Assembly (NCBI GenBank): GCA_963781805.1
Contig: CAWAHF010000004.1
Coordinates: 930,001-994,000, forward strand
DNA: 64,000 nt
DNA from: JAFGPL01 sp963781805
Lineage (GTDB): Bacteria > Bacteroidota > Bacteroidia > Bacteroidales > UBA10428
Direction: 5' to 3'
A model generated the notes under the pieces. It saw only the letters and a program-made list of their open reading frames with translations, searched no databases and was not told the DNA's origin. This document shows positions 8,551 to 17,028 of this stretch, in pieces (the first letter of the stretch is position 1; the number at the start of each line of letters is the position of its first letter). The position numbers and the translations under genes were made by a program.

Positions 8551-9105
8551 TTGAACGACCTAAAACTCATAAAAAACTGTATCCGAAAAGATCCAACAGC
8601 ACAAAAGAAGTTGTTTGAAAGCCATTACATGCAAATGTACAATCTGGTAATGCGTTTTCTGGCAAATCATCATGATTCTGAAGATGTACTAATCATCGCT
8701 TTTTCGAAAGTCTTTGATAACATTGAACATTTTGAATACCGTGGCGATAACAGTCTAAAAAAGTGGATAAAAACAATAGCCATCAATGAATCTATCCGTT
8801 TCCTGGAACACAAAAAGCCTCTGCATCTTTTAGATGATCCGGTAACCATGGAAAAAGAATTAACTGTTGATGAAGAAAATGCATCCCTGGACATTGAAGA
8901 AGCTTATGCTATTATTGAGCAGATGCCGGTAGGATACAGAACAGTATTTAACCTGTATGCAATAGAGGGTTTTTCTCATCAGGAAATTTCGGAGATGCTC
9001 AATATTGCTCATAGTACTTCGAAGTCACAACTATGCAAAGCGAGAAATTATATCATTGAAAAACTTAAAAAATTACCAACATATGGAACCCAACAAATTG
9101 GATAA
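8551..9105 (+). CDS. ECF-type RNA polymerase sigma factor
   Basis: 184 residues if started at the TTG at 8551 (MNDLKLIKNCIRKD). An ATG at 8425 gives 226 residues, but the extra 42 are aromatic and unlike any sigma factor, so the TTG is preferred. Region 2 is visible in QKKLFESHYMQMYNLVMRFL, NHHDSEDVLIIAFSKVF and DNSLKKWIKTIAINE; region 4 in MPVGYRTVFNLYAIEGFSHQEISEMLNI with the recognition helix HSTSKSQLCKARN. It overlaps the next gene, a putative membrane anti-sigma factor, by 23 bases, the usual arrangement for translational coupling. It probably responds to an envelope signal and controls the third gene of the set. Confidence 0.85.
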   Translation: MNDLKLIKNCIRKDPTAQKKLFESHYMQMYNLVMRFLANHHDSEDVLIIAFSKVFDNIEHFEYRGDNSLKKWIKTIAINESIRFLEHKKPLHLLDDPVTMEKELTVDEENASLDIEEAYAIIEQMPVGYRTVFNLYAIEGFSHQEISEMLNIAHSTSKSQLCKARNYIIEKLKKLPTYGTQQIG

Positions 9106-9751
9106 TTACTTCAAAAAAGTAATAGGAAACTCGGAAGACCATTATAGAGAATATTCCGATAAAGCCAAAAACTATATCTGGCGAAAAATTCAGGGTGCAC
9201 ATTTAAATGCAATGCCAATACGTTGGCAACGATTGGCGGTTGCTGCCTCAATACTTATTCTGTTTTCGCTATCAATCTATTTATACTTAAATGGTAAGTC
9301 TAAGGCGGTGGTTATTGAAAATTTATATTCCGCTGTTGACAGCCTGCAGCATCAATTGAAAAACCAAACTTCAGTTGCCTCGTTTGCTGGTAGTTCTGAT
9401 GAACAGAAAATAAAAGAAGTTATTGTTAAGGTACCTGTTGCCAGCAAAGAAGTGGTAGAAAAAATAAAGTATATTAAAGATACGGTTTTTATAAAGCAAA
9501 TTATTACTGAATATAAAAATCCCGCTAACGACTCAGTTCAGAATCAGAACACAAAACCTTTATTGACAAATAATGATACCTCTCCTGTCCTGCCGGAAAA
9601 TAAATCCGCTGTCAGTCAGGCAGAATACATTTTCGCCAATGGAACTAAAACCAAAAAGAAAGTAAGAGAAAAACTTGTTAAAATCAGATATGGAAGCGGA
9701 AAATATTCCGATTCCCAAACAAATTCATTTAGCATAACTGCAGAACTATAA
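9083..9751 (+). CDS. Putative single-pass anti-sigma factor
   Basis: 222 residues from the ATG at 9083, inside the end of the sigma gene. Residues 1-45 are charged and probably cytoplasmic (MEPNKLDNYFKKVIG), followed by one membrane helix (about 48-66, LAVAASILILFSLSIYLYL) and a long periplasmic part rich in Lys, Val and Asn. This is the layout of Bacteroidota membrane anti-sigma proteins, although I see no clear anti-sigma sequence signature. Overlap with the ECF gene supports the role. An upstream in-frame start (9005) lies deep inside the sigma gene and is unlikely. Confidence 0.6.
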   Translation: MEPNKLDNYFKKVIGNSEDHYREYSDKAKNYIWRKIQGAHLNAMPIRWQRLAVAASILILFSLSIYLYLNGKSKAVVIENLYSAVDSLQHQLKNQTSVASFAGSSDEQKIKEVIVKVPVASKEVVEKIKYIKDTVFIKQIITEYKNPANDSVQNQNTKPLLTNNDTSPVLPENKSAVSQAEYIFANGTKTKKKVREKLVKIRYGSGKYSDSQTNSFSITAEL

Positions 9752-9804
9752 ATACGCCGGCCGGCCAAATTTAATGTGAAGTTTAACTTAAAAACAAAAA
9801 ACAA

Positions 9805-10767
9805 ATGAAAACAAAATACACATTATTCTTTATCCTAATTTCCATCACATCGCTGGTTACGGCACAGGAAAAAAGATCCTATCTTGACACTTTGAAAATC
9901 ACCATTGATAACAAATTGAATGTTGTAATTGCAATATACGATACAAAGGAATTGACGAAAACAAGTTCCATGTTTGATGATATTTCACTGTTTCAATCAA
10001 ATCTTGCAAAAACCAAAGATGAAATTCCTGTCTACAAAAATTATCTAATTTGTTATATTTCAGGTGAGTCTCTGGTTATCAGGGAAGGTGAAAACAAGAA
10101 ATCTTTCATTGTGAAGGAAAATTCTGTTGAACCGACAAATCTTAATAATGAATTGTTCATTCAGGGTGAAAATTATAAAATGTATATATTCTTTGGTGAT
10201 ATAGCCGATTTGATAGAATACGATCTGAAATCAAAAATTGAAATGGCTCTAAAGGAAATGCCAGACAAAGGAAGGTTTGCGGGGACCTTCAATTTTTCAG
10301 TAAAAGATACCGCCGTACAGCACCTAATGGAATTGGACAGAAAAAATGGCTCGTTAGATGTACTGGTTATAAAAATGGGTATTGGTGCCGGTATTATCAA
10401 AAATCAACCAATGAATGATTTTGCAGTTACCTGTGGAATAATGTTACCGAGGAATGGAATTTTAAAATATAACGGATATTTATCGGTGCGAGAATTTCTG
10501 ATTTATGAAGGAACCAGAAATGTAGAAGATAATACTTTTCTAAATCTTGGATTCAGAGTAAATACTACTAAAAACATTGAGCATAATAATTGGATGGGAG
10601 TGGAATTAGGTTATAATCTTAAAAGAGAATCGGACTTTTTTGGCAAGAACACTTTTGTATTTGGTACAATAAAAGAATTTGGAAAATTCACTATATCGAC
10701 GGAATTATATTTTTCCGATAATTTTAAAAACTATTATCCAGGTATAAGGGTTGAGTTCGATTTTTAA
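9805..10767 (+). CDS. Exported protein of the sigma/anti-sigma operon, possible outer-membrane barrel
   Basis: 320 residues with a signal peptide (about 1-20, ending at VTAQ). The C-terminal half alternates hydrophobic and polar residues in short strands (for example MNDFAVTCGIMLPRNG, WMGVELGYNLKRES) and ends in VRVEFDF with a terminal Phe, consistent with an outer-membrane beta-barrel. I do not recognise a named family. It follows the anti-sigma gene by 53 bases. The last codons, stop and terminator lie in a 97-bp segment that is duplicated on the far side of the GxxExxY cassette. Confidence 0.55.
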   Translation: MKTKYTLFFILISITSLVTAQEKRSYLDTLKITIDNKLNVVIAIYDTKELTKTSSMFDDISLFQSNLAKTKDEIPVYKNYLICYISGESLVIREGENKKSFIVKENSVEPTNLNNELFIQGENYKMYIFFGDIADLIEYDLKSKIEMALKEMPDKGRFAGTFNFSVKDTAVQHLMELDRKNGSLDVLVIKMGIGAGIIKNQPMNDFAVTCGIMLPRNGILKYNGYLSVREFLIYEGTRNVEDNTFLNLGFRVNTTKNIEHNNWMGVELGYNLKRESDFFGKNTFVFGTIKEFGKFTISTELYFSDNFKNYYPGIRVEFDF

Positions 10768-10841
10768 ATACTTTTTAAATTTTAAATAATTCCCAAACTT
10801 GTTGGTGTTTTTCACTAACAAGTTTTTTTATGCCTCATCTT
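10745..10841. repeat. 97-bp direct repeat, left copy
   Basis: Identical to 11552-11648 except for one base (G at 10832, A at 11639). It contains the last seven codons and stop of the 320-residue gene, plus its terminator. The two copies lie immediately outside a cassette holding a GxxExxY nuclease gene. Confidence 0.9.
10796..10830 (+). terminator. Terminator of the sigma-factor operon
   Basis: The arms AACTTGTTGGTG and CACTAACAAGTT form a stem with one mismatch, followed by a run of seven T. A second copy, inside the right direct repeat, lies at 11603-11637. Confidence 0.75.
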
Positions 10842-10845
10842 CCTC

Positions 10846-11543
10846 TTTTGTGCGATGCGACACCCAATCTTTTAAGTTGAGATAATTGCCACAAAGGCAC
10901 CAAATCTCGAAGTACCACAAAGGCTTATTATTAAGGGAGACACATGACTTTACATAACAAAACGTTTTATTCCATCTTTAATTCTTACAACATTAAAATT
11001 TATCAGGTATCCAAGTCTTTTACCAGTTAACTTTAAATGACTTAATATTTGTGCTTCCCAAACCGGATTGACATTTTCAAGTGCTTTAAGTTCACAAATA
11101 ATACAATCCTCAACAATAACATCAAGCCTCAATCCCTCATCGAATACAAGATTATCATATTCAATTGGAATATCTACCTGTCTTTTATAAGTTAATCCGC
11201 GTTTTGTAAGTTCGTGACAGAAACAAACCTCATAAACTTTTTCAAGTAAGCCAGGTCCTAAATTTATGTGAACTGTATAAGCCGCATCAACCACTAACTT
11301 ACCAATCTTTTCAACAGATTCAGGAACCGGACTGAACATATCTTTGTGAACCTTAGAGTTTTTGAGACTTTGTGGCATAATTTTTTTTTAAATAAGGGTT
11401 AAGATAATATATTATTTTTCAATCAAAAATAGAGAAAAAGTCAACTCAGTTTTATCCTGCAGCACCCAAAATCGAATATTGTTAAACCCTTTGTTGTTGC
11501 TACCCTTTACATTAAATAAATAACGATCACATCGTGCACAAAA
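10846..11543. mobile_element. Candidate GxxExxY nuclease cassette
   Basis: The unit between the two 97-bp repeats carries one gene (10950-11378) and is bounded by imperfect inverted ends: TTTTGTGCGATGCGA (10846-10860) and TCACATCGTGCACAAAA (11527-11543; reversed, TTTTGTGCACGATGTGA), matching except for a 2-base gap and one substitution. No transposase or recombinase is present. The placement, exactly between duplicated target DNA, argues that it was inserted here. The boundaries are approximate. Confidence 0.5.
10950..11378 (-). CDS. GxxExxY-family protein (PD-(D/E)XK-like nuclease)
   Basis: 142 residues. The name-giving motif appears as GPGLLEKVYEVCF (G-L-L-E-K-V-Y), followed by FDEGLRLDVIVEDCIICELKAL, which supplies the Asp and the Glu-x-Lys expected of a PD-(D/E)XK active site, and AQILSHLKLTGKRLGYLINF. 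Members are widespread orphan genes in Bacteroidota and other environmental bacteria, and no cellular role has been proven. The first 18 residues are translated from a dispersed repeat related to that at 1177, so the true start may be the Met at residue 14. It sits between two 97-bp direct repeats that duplicate the end of the neighbouring gene. Confidence 0.8.
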   Translation of the reverse strand: MPQSLKNSKVHKDMFSPVPESVEKIGKLVVDAAYTVHINLGPGLLEKVYEVCFCHELTKRGLTYKRQVDIPIEYDNLVFDEGLRLDVIVEDCIICELKALENVNPVWEAQILSHLKLTGKRLGYLINFNVVRIKDGIKRFVM

Positions 11544-11551
11544 CAGGGGAT

Positions 11552-11648
11552 TAAGGGTTGAGTTCGATTTTTAAATACTTTTTAAATTTTAAATAATTCC
11601 CAAACTTGTTGGTGTTTTTCACTAACAAGTTTTTTTATACCTCATCTT
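11552..11648. repeat. 97-bp direct repeat, right copy
   Basis: Near-perfect copy of 10745-10841 (one mismatch in 97). It carries a detached piece of the 3' end of the 320-residue gene and a second copy of its terminator. It has no coding role here. Confidence 0.9.
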
Positions 11649-11890
11649 GTTAGTGTTTTGCCAAAATTCCATTCCCCCGAAGTAGCCAAACTAATCAGGC
11701 CACACTGGATTATGTAAGTAATATTGATAGCAGCATTCCTGGTCTTGCATATTCCTGCATTTTCCAGCTACCGTATATTCTTTGAAAAAGTTCGAATTAA
11801 AATTATTTTTGAAACCTAAACTGAATACATCTGACGATTTTCTATATTAGCAAATTAATTGTCTGATTTGATTAACGAATTCAATATTAT

Positions 11891-14800
11891 ATGAAATCAA
11901 GGTTGTTTTTTTTATCACTAATTCTACTGTTGAATATGAACAGTTTTGCACAAAACGGGGAATGGGAAAATCCCGCTATAAATGCCATCAACAAAGAACC
12001 TGCCAGGTCAACATTTATGAGTTATCCATCGGAAAAGCCGGCCAGAGAGGACGATTATTCAAAATCATCCTGGTACTTATCTTTAAACGGCCTCTGGAAG
12101 TTCAACTGGGTAGATCAACCTGAAAAAAGACCAATCGATTTTTATAAAAATGATTTTGATGTGAGTCAATGGGCAGATATTCCTGTTCCGTCTGACTGGC
12201 AAATGCAGGGGTATGATTATCCTATTTATGTAAATATTGCTTATCCTTTTACCAAAAATCAACCTTACATTCCGCATAGTTATGATCCGGTGGGTTCGTA
12301 CAAACGCAGTTTTACAGTTCCAAAAGACTGGAAAAACAGTGAGATTTTTATTCATTTCGGAGGTGTTAATTCAGCTATGTACCTATGGATCAATGGTCAA
12401 TTCGTAGGATATAGCGAAGACAGTAAAACTCCGGCAGTTTTTAACATCACCAAATATCTGCAGAAAGGAACAAACAGTGCGGCAGTTGAAGTATACAGGT
12501 GGTGTGACGGCAGTTACCTGGAAGATCAGGATTTTTTCAGGTTAAGCGGAATTGAACGGGATGTGTATCTTTATGCAACCCCAAAGGTTTGCATTAGTGA
12601 TTTTTTTGTCAAATCAGGTTTGGATGCAAATTATCTGAATGGCAATTTCAAACTCAATGTCCAGGTTAAAAATCAGACAAAAAAGAAAGTCGAAAATCAG
12701 AACCTGGTAATTAACCTCTATGATGATGCAACAAATCAGTTGGTTTATTCCGAAACTCAAAAAGTTACCATCGATCCCGGCCAGGAAACAGGTTTTGATT
12801 TTGATAATGAAATAGAAAATATAAAACAATGGTCAGCTGAATTTCCGAATTTATATACGCTTACCTTACAGCTTACTACACCTGGTGGTAAAATTCTTCA
12901 GGCAACCAGCTGTAAAACAGGATTCAGAACAGTGGAACTCAAAAACGGACAACTGTTGGTAAATGGGAAAGCCATTTTATTCAAAGGTGTGAATCGTCAT
13001 GAGCATGATCCTGTAACTGGTCATGTTATTTCAGTTGCATCAATGAAAAAGGATATTCAATTGATGAAGCAATTCAATATTAATGCCGTGAGATCATGCC
13101 ATTATCCCGATGATCCTATGTGGCTCAAGCTATGTGACAAGTATGGCATTTATCTTATTGATGAAGCAAACATCGAATCGCACGGTTATGGCTACAAACC
13201 GGATGAAACTCTTGGAAACAATCCCGATTACATGGATGCACATCTGTACAGGATGTCCAATATGGTGGAACGGGATAAAAATCATCCATCGGTAATTTTA
13301 TGGTCTATGGGAAATGAGGCAGGTACAGGAATCAATTTTCTGGCTGGTTATAAGTGGATAAAGCAAAGAGATAATACGCGCCTGGTACATTATGAAAGAG
13401 CAGAAAAAGAAACGAATATTACTGAAAGGCATACCGATGTGATTTCTGATATGTATGCGTCCATTGACCATATCGACAGATATCTTTCAAAAAAACCAGA
13501 CAGACCTTTTTTCTGGTGTGAGTATGCACACTCAATGGGTAACAGCACAGGTAATCTGCAGGATTTGTGGGATTATGTGGAATCTGAGCCGCAACACCAG
13601 GGGGGATTTATCTGGGACTGGGTTGACCAGGGTCTTCTGACAAAAAATGCTAAAGGCAGGGACATTTTCGGCTACGGCGGCGATTTTGAGCCGGCAGGCA
13701 CCTATACCGACCAGAATTTTTGCTGCAACGGACTGGTTGGACCCGATCGCAGTCTTCATCCTGCCATTTGGGAAGTTAAAAAAGTCTATCAGTATATTAA
13801 GTTTCTTCCAGTGGACATTAGCTCATACCAGTTTGAAATTAAAAACATGTTTGATTTTACTTCTTTAAAGAATTACAAAATATACTGGAAATTGCAGTGT
13901 GACGGCAAAGATATTCAGGAAGGGGAATTGCCAATTTTGGATGTAGCGCCCGGAAAATCAGAGGTAGTCACCTTACAGGGAATTAACTTTGAACCAACAT
14001 CAGGCTCCGAATATTTTATAAATTTCTATGCAAAATCCTTAATTCCCACAGAGCTGGTACCTCAAGGTCATATTGTGGCAACGGAGCAATTTGAATTACC
14101 ATTTGTATTTCCGATACAGATGGCTGAGAAAACCCAATATCCTGCAATTAATGTATCAGCCTCAGAAAATGAATATGTACTGAACGGAAAAGACTTTAAA
14201 GCAGTATTCAACAGGAAAAAAGGATGCCTTTCGGGGTATGTTTTTAAGGGTGAAAATCTGTTGGCAGGAAACATGGATATTAATTTCTGGCGCGCCCCTA
14301 CCGATAATGATTTCGGAAATGCAATGCAAATCCGTCTGGCTCCCTGGAAAAATGCGGGGAAAAATCGGGTGGTTTCCAAAGATTCAATGATTAAAATCAG
14401 CGATGAATCTTACAGGTTAATATTTGAATTCACATTGCCTGATGTTGAATCAGTCTGCAAATCAGAATACACCATTGAAGGCAATGGTAAAATTGATGTA
14501 TTCAATTCTTTTATGCCCGGAGAAAAGGACTCGATTGAACTGCCCAGGTTTGGAATGAAGTTGGCTCTTAATCGAAGTTATGAAAATATAAAATGGTTTG
14601 GCAGAGGACCTTTTGAAAATTATTCCGACAGAAAAACTGCTGCCTTTGTGGGACTATATGAAATGAAAGTTGGTGATCAGCAAATTCCCTATTGCCGTCC
14701 ACAGGAATTTGGATACAAAACAGATGTACGTTGGCTTTCATTAACCAATGCATCGGGAAAAGGTCTGAAATTTACAGGAATGCCCATGGTATGCTTTAGT

Positions 14801-15016
14801 GCTTTGCATTATGCCATTGAAGATTTAGATCCGGGAGAGAAAAAATTAAATATTCATCCACCAGATCTTGATCCCCGTCCGGAAATTTACCTGAACATCG
14901 ACCTGGCACAAATGGGTGTAGGAGGTGATAATAGCTGGGGTGCACTGCCTCATGACAAATACAGACTGTTCCCAAAACCATATTCTTACAGTTTTTCAAT
15001 CACTCCGGCTGATTAA
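11891..15016 (+). CDS. Beta-galactosidase, glycoside hydrolase family 2
   Basis: 1041 residues, the usual length of LacZ-type GH2 enzymes, with a signal peptide (about 1-21, ending at SFAQ), so it acts in the periplasm or is surface-associated. The order is a sugar-binding jelly roll (SLNGLWKFNW, PSDWQMQGYDYPIYVN), an immunoglobulin-like domain, a TIM barrel (about 330-640), a further beta domain and the C-terminal beta-gal small-chain domain. The acid/base Glu is seen in SMGNEAGTG (Glu476) and the nucleophile in FFWCEYAHSMGNS (Glu544). It hydrolyses terminal beta-galactosides, probably from plant or algal polysaccharides. It is followed 17 bases later by an unrelated small gene. Confidence 0.93.
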   Translation: MKSRLFFLSLILLLNMNSFAQNGEWENPAINAINKEPARSTFMSYPSEKPAREDDYSKSSWYLSLNGLWKFNWVDQPEKRPIDFYKNDFDVSQWADIPVPSDWQMQGYDYPIYVNIAYPFTKNQPYIPHSYDPVGSYKRSFTVPKDWKNSEIFIHFGGVNSAMYLWINGQFVGYSEDSKTPAVFNITKYLQKGTNSAAVEVYRWCDGSYLEDQDFFRLSGIERDVYLYATPKVCISDFFVKSGLDANYLNGNFKLNVQVKNQTKKKVENQNLVINLYDDATNQLVYSETQKVTIDPGQETGFDFDNEIENIKQWSAEFPNLYTLTLQLTTPGGKILQATSCKTGFRTVELKNGQLLVNGKAILFKGVNRHEHDPVTGHVISVASMKKDIQLMKQFNINAVRSCHYPDDPMWLKLCDKYGIYLIDEANIESHGYGYKPDETLGNNPDYMDAHLYRMSNMVERDKNHPSVILWSMGNEAGTGINFLAGYKWIKQRDNTRLVHYERAEKETNITERHTDVISDMYASIDHIDRYLSKKPDRPFFWCEYAHSMGNSTGNLQDLWDYVESEPQHQGGFIWDWVDQGLLTKNAKGRDIFGYGGDFEPAGTYTDQNFCCNGLVGPDRSLHPAIWEVKKVYQYIKFLPVDISSYQFEIKNMFDFTSLKNYKIYWKLQCDGKDIQEGELPILDVAPGKSEVVTLQGINFEPTSGSEYFINFYAKSLIPTELVPQGHIVATEQFELPFVFPIQMAEKTQYPAINVSASENEYVLNGKDFKAVFNRKKGCLSGYVFKGENLLAGNMDINFWRAPTDNDFGNAMQIRLAPWKNAGKNRVVSKDSMIKISDESYRLIFEFTLPDVESVCKSEYTIEGNGKIDVFNSFMPGEKDSIELPRFGMKLALNRSYENIKWFGRGPFENYSDRKTAAFVGLYEMKVGDQQIPYCRPQEFGYKTDVRWLSLTNASGKGLKFTGMPMVCFSALHYAIEDLDPGEKKLNIHPPDLDPRPEIYLNIDLAQMGVGGDNSWGALPHDKYRLFPKPYSYSFSITPAD

Positions 15017-15033
15017 CAAAGGTTTGGTCAGGG

Positions 15034-15513
15034 ATGCCTGTTAAAATTGTTAGAAGAAAGCATATCATTGAATTTGATACAGGCGCCTTTGACAATTGGT
15101 GTGTCTTTCTTACCCGGCCGGGACAACAAAGGTATGCTCCTAAGGATACAGAATATTTTACATTTCTAAAAGATTTATCAAATATTGTTTCATCGCAAAA
15201 AATTTATGATGATTTTGTGAGTATCTATGCAATTACAGGTAAAAAGATTGAGTCACGACCGCTCAAATTAATATCTCAAATATCTGTCGATTATAAAAAT
15301 TATAGGGATGAGATAGATATCTGGTTTTGTGTTATCTATGCCGGAATGATTGCTGAAAATAATAAGGAAAATGCAATTCTGAAAAAGAGGATTAAAAGAC
15401 TTGGAATGTACCAGTTACTAATTGAAAATCTCAGTCCGGAAGAAGCCGCAAACTTTTCAAAGGGAAAAAACTGGAAGGATTTGGATCTGCTGATGAAAGA
15501 GAGAGGATTTTAA
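15034..15513 (+). CDS. Conserved hypothetical protein next to a Dam-type methylase
   Basis: 159 residues, no signal peptide or membrane segment. It opens with MPVKIVRRKHIIEFDTGAFD, has mixed alpha/beta character and a charged C-terminus (GKNWKDLDLLMKERGF). I cannot assign a family with certainty. It begins 17 bases after the beta-galactosidase stop, yet looks cytoplasmic and functionally unrelated to it. Its stop faces the 3' end of the Dam-type methylase across a period-8 repeat. A link with the methylase (for example an accessory of a modification system) is possible but rests on position only. Confidence 0.5.
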   Translation: MPVKIVRRKHIIEFDTGAFDNWCVFLTRPGQQRYAPKDTEYFTFLKDLSNIVSSQKIYDDFVSIYAITGKKIESRPLKLISQISVDYKNYRDEIDIWFCVIYAGMIAENNKENAILKKRIKRLGMYQLLIENLSPEEAANFSKGKNWKDLDLLMKERGF

Positions 15514-15589
15514 AGAAGAAGTTAAAAGTAACAGTCTACAGTAAAAAGTATAAATGTAACTGCTCTCCATTCATCGATGTCTAAGGATT

Positions 15590-15690
15590 ATTCCATTCCA
15601 TCATTCCATTATTCCATTATTCCATTATTCTATTATTCCATCATTCCATTATTCCATCATTCCATCATTCCATCATTCCATCATTCCCTT
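15590..15690. repeat. Period-8 tandem repeat (attccatt/attccatc)
   Basis: About twelve copies of ATTCCATY in a row, decaying into looser C/T-rich copies up to about 15770, where it runs into the 3' end of the methylase gene. The array is of the slippage-prone type and could vary in length between strains. Confidence 0.85.
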
Positions 15691-15750
15691 ATTCCCCTTA
15701 TTTCCTTATTTCCTCTATTCCCCTATTCCCAGCACCCTAATCCCTATATC

Positions 15751-16653
15751 TTATTCCCCTATTCCTTCTCCATAATTCGTAATCAGCAGCTCAAATATTT
15801 CCCCTCTTTTGCTTGATACTGAGTTAATATATCTTCTGGCACGAACGCGCTGAATATTAAAATCTTTGTAAAGCTTATCAAAATACTCATTTTCGGTTTC
15901 GGTATTTTTTAAATCGGAATTGCTGAGAATCCATTGATAATTTCTTTCATGCAGCTTTATACAAAAGCGGGCAAGTCTTTCCTGATCCGAATCATCAAAA
16001 CTGCCTGACGCATAAGATGTAAATGAAGAAGTTTTGCTGATAGGCTTATAAGGCGGGTCGAAATAAAAAAAAGCATCTTTTTCTGCATAATTTAATGTCT
16101 CTTCAAAATCAATATTTAAGATAGTAACTTTTTGAAGCAGGGCACTGTCTTTAAGAATGGTTTCCGAATCACAAATTCTGGGATTTTTATATCTGCCAAA
16201 AGGGACATTAAATTCGTTCTTGCTGTTGACCCTGTATAGTCCGTTGTAGCAGGTTTTATTCAAAAATATTAATAATCCAGTACCTGTCAGTTCATCATGC
16301 TTTCGGAGGTTGAATTTTTCGCGTATAGAAAGAAAAAACTGCTTATGATCTTCTTCATTAGTATAACTTAAAAATTCTTCCTGAAGTTCATTCAGGTAAT
16401 TGATAAGAGGTTTTGGAGAATTCTTTATTACCTGGTAGGCTAATATAAGATCTTTATTTATATCATTGATCACTGCATGTTTGATATTCGGATAATTTTC
16501 GAGTAGCCAAAACAATACAGCACCGCTCCCAACAAACGGCTCGACATACGATAAATTTTTTCTTGTTCCTAAATCTTTCGGTAAGGCATTGCTAATTGAA
16601 GAAATTAGTTGTCCCTTTCCGCCTGCCCACTTTAAAAATGGTTTAGCCCCCAT
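15751..16653 (-). CDS. Dam-family DNA adenine-N6 methyltransferase (D12 class)
   Basis: 300 residues, typical length. The N-terminus KPFLKWAGGKGQL and FVGSGAVLFW (40-49) form the S-adenosylmethionine-binding motif; the catalytic motif is DPPY (199-202, in FYFDPPYKPIS). The order binding-loop first, DPPY last is that of the alpha/D12 class, which methylates adenine, commonly at GATC-like sites. No cognate endonuclease gene is recognisable beside it, so it is either an orphan methylase or part of a system with the unknown gene at 15034. The final 21 bases overlap the low-complexity repeat tract, so the C-terminus may vary. Confidence 0.9.
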   Translation of the reverse strand: MGAKPFLKWAGGKGQLISSISNALPKDLGTRKNLSYVEPFVGSGAVLFWLLENYPNIKHAVINDINKDLILAYQVIKNSPKPLINYLNELQEEFLSYTNEEDHKQFFLSIREKFNLRKHDELTGTGLLIFLNKTCYNGLYRVNSKNEFNVPFGRYKNPRICDSETILKDSALLQKVTILNIDFEETLNYAEKDAFFYFDPPYKPISKTSSFTSYASGSFDDSDQERLARFCIKLHERNYQWILSNSDLKNTETENEYFDKLYKDFNIQRVRARRYINSVSSKRGEIFELLITNYGEGIGE

Positions 16654-16706
16654 AATTTGAGTTCATGTAAATATACATTCTAAATGGTCAATTAAGATTT
16701 AATGGT

Positions 16707-16897
16707 TTCACGCAAAGCACGCTAAGCAAATCGCAAAGATCAATGCACTTTTATCTACATATTCAAATAATTTGGGGTCTATGTTTTTATGAAGTTAAAT
16801 CGCAGCACCAATTATTTTGTAAGATATTTCATTTTCGTTCATTTAAATATTCTTTGCGACCTTTGCATGAATTATTTCTCAGCGCTCTTTGCGTGAA
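16707..16897. repeat. Imperfect inverted repeat of the gcaaag/ctttgcg dispersed family
   Basis: The left part, TTCACGCAAAGCACGCTAAG then caaatcgcaaaga (16707-16739), is largely complementary to the right part, tctttgcgacc...ctctttgcgtgaa (16851-16897). It occupies the 16654-17028 gap between the divergent methylase and metallophosphoesterase genes and resembles the repeats at 1177-1249 and at the 5' end of the GxxExxY gene. It could be a remnant of a GxxExxY-type cassette that lost its gene. Confidence 0.5.
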
Positions 16898-17028
16898 CTT
16901 ATTAAAATAATTACTTTTTAGTTTTATACAAATTATAATCAACTCACAAAACTAGCAAAAGTTAGGATTTACTCTTAATTTTGTTAGAAAAGAATAAGAT
17001 ATTTGTATCTGGTATAAATATTTCAATC

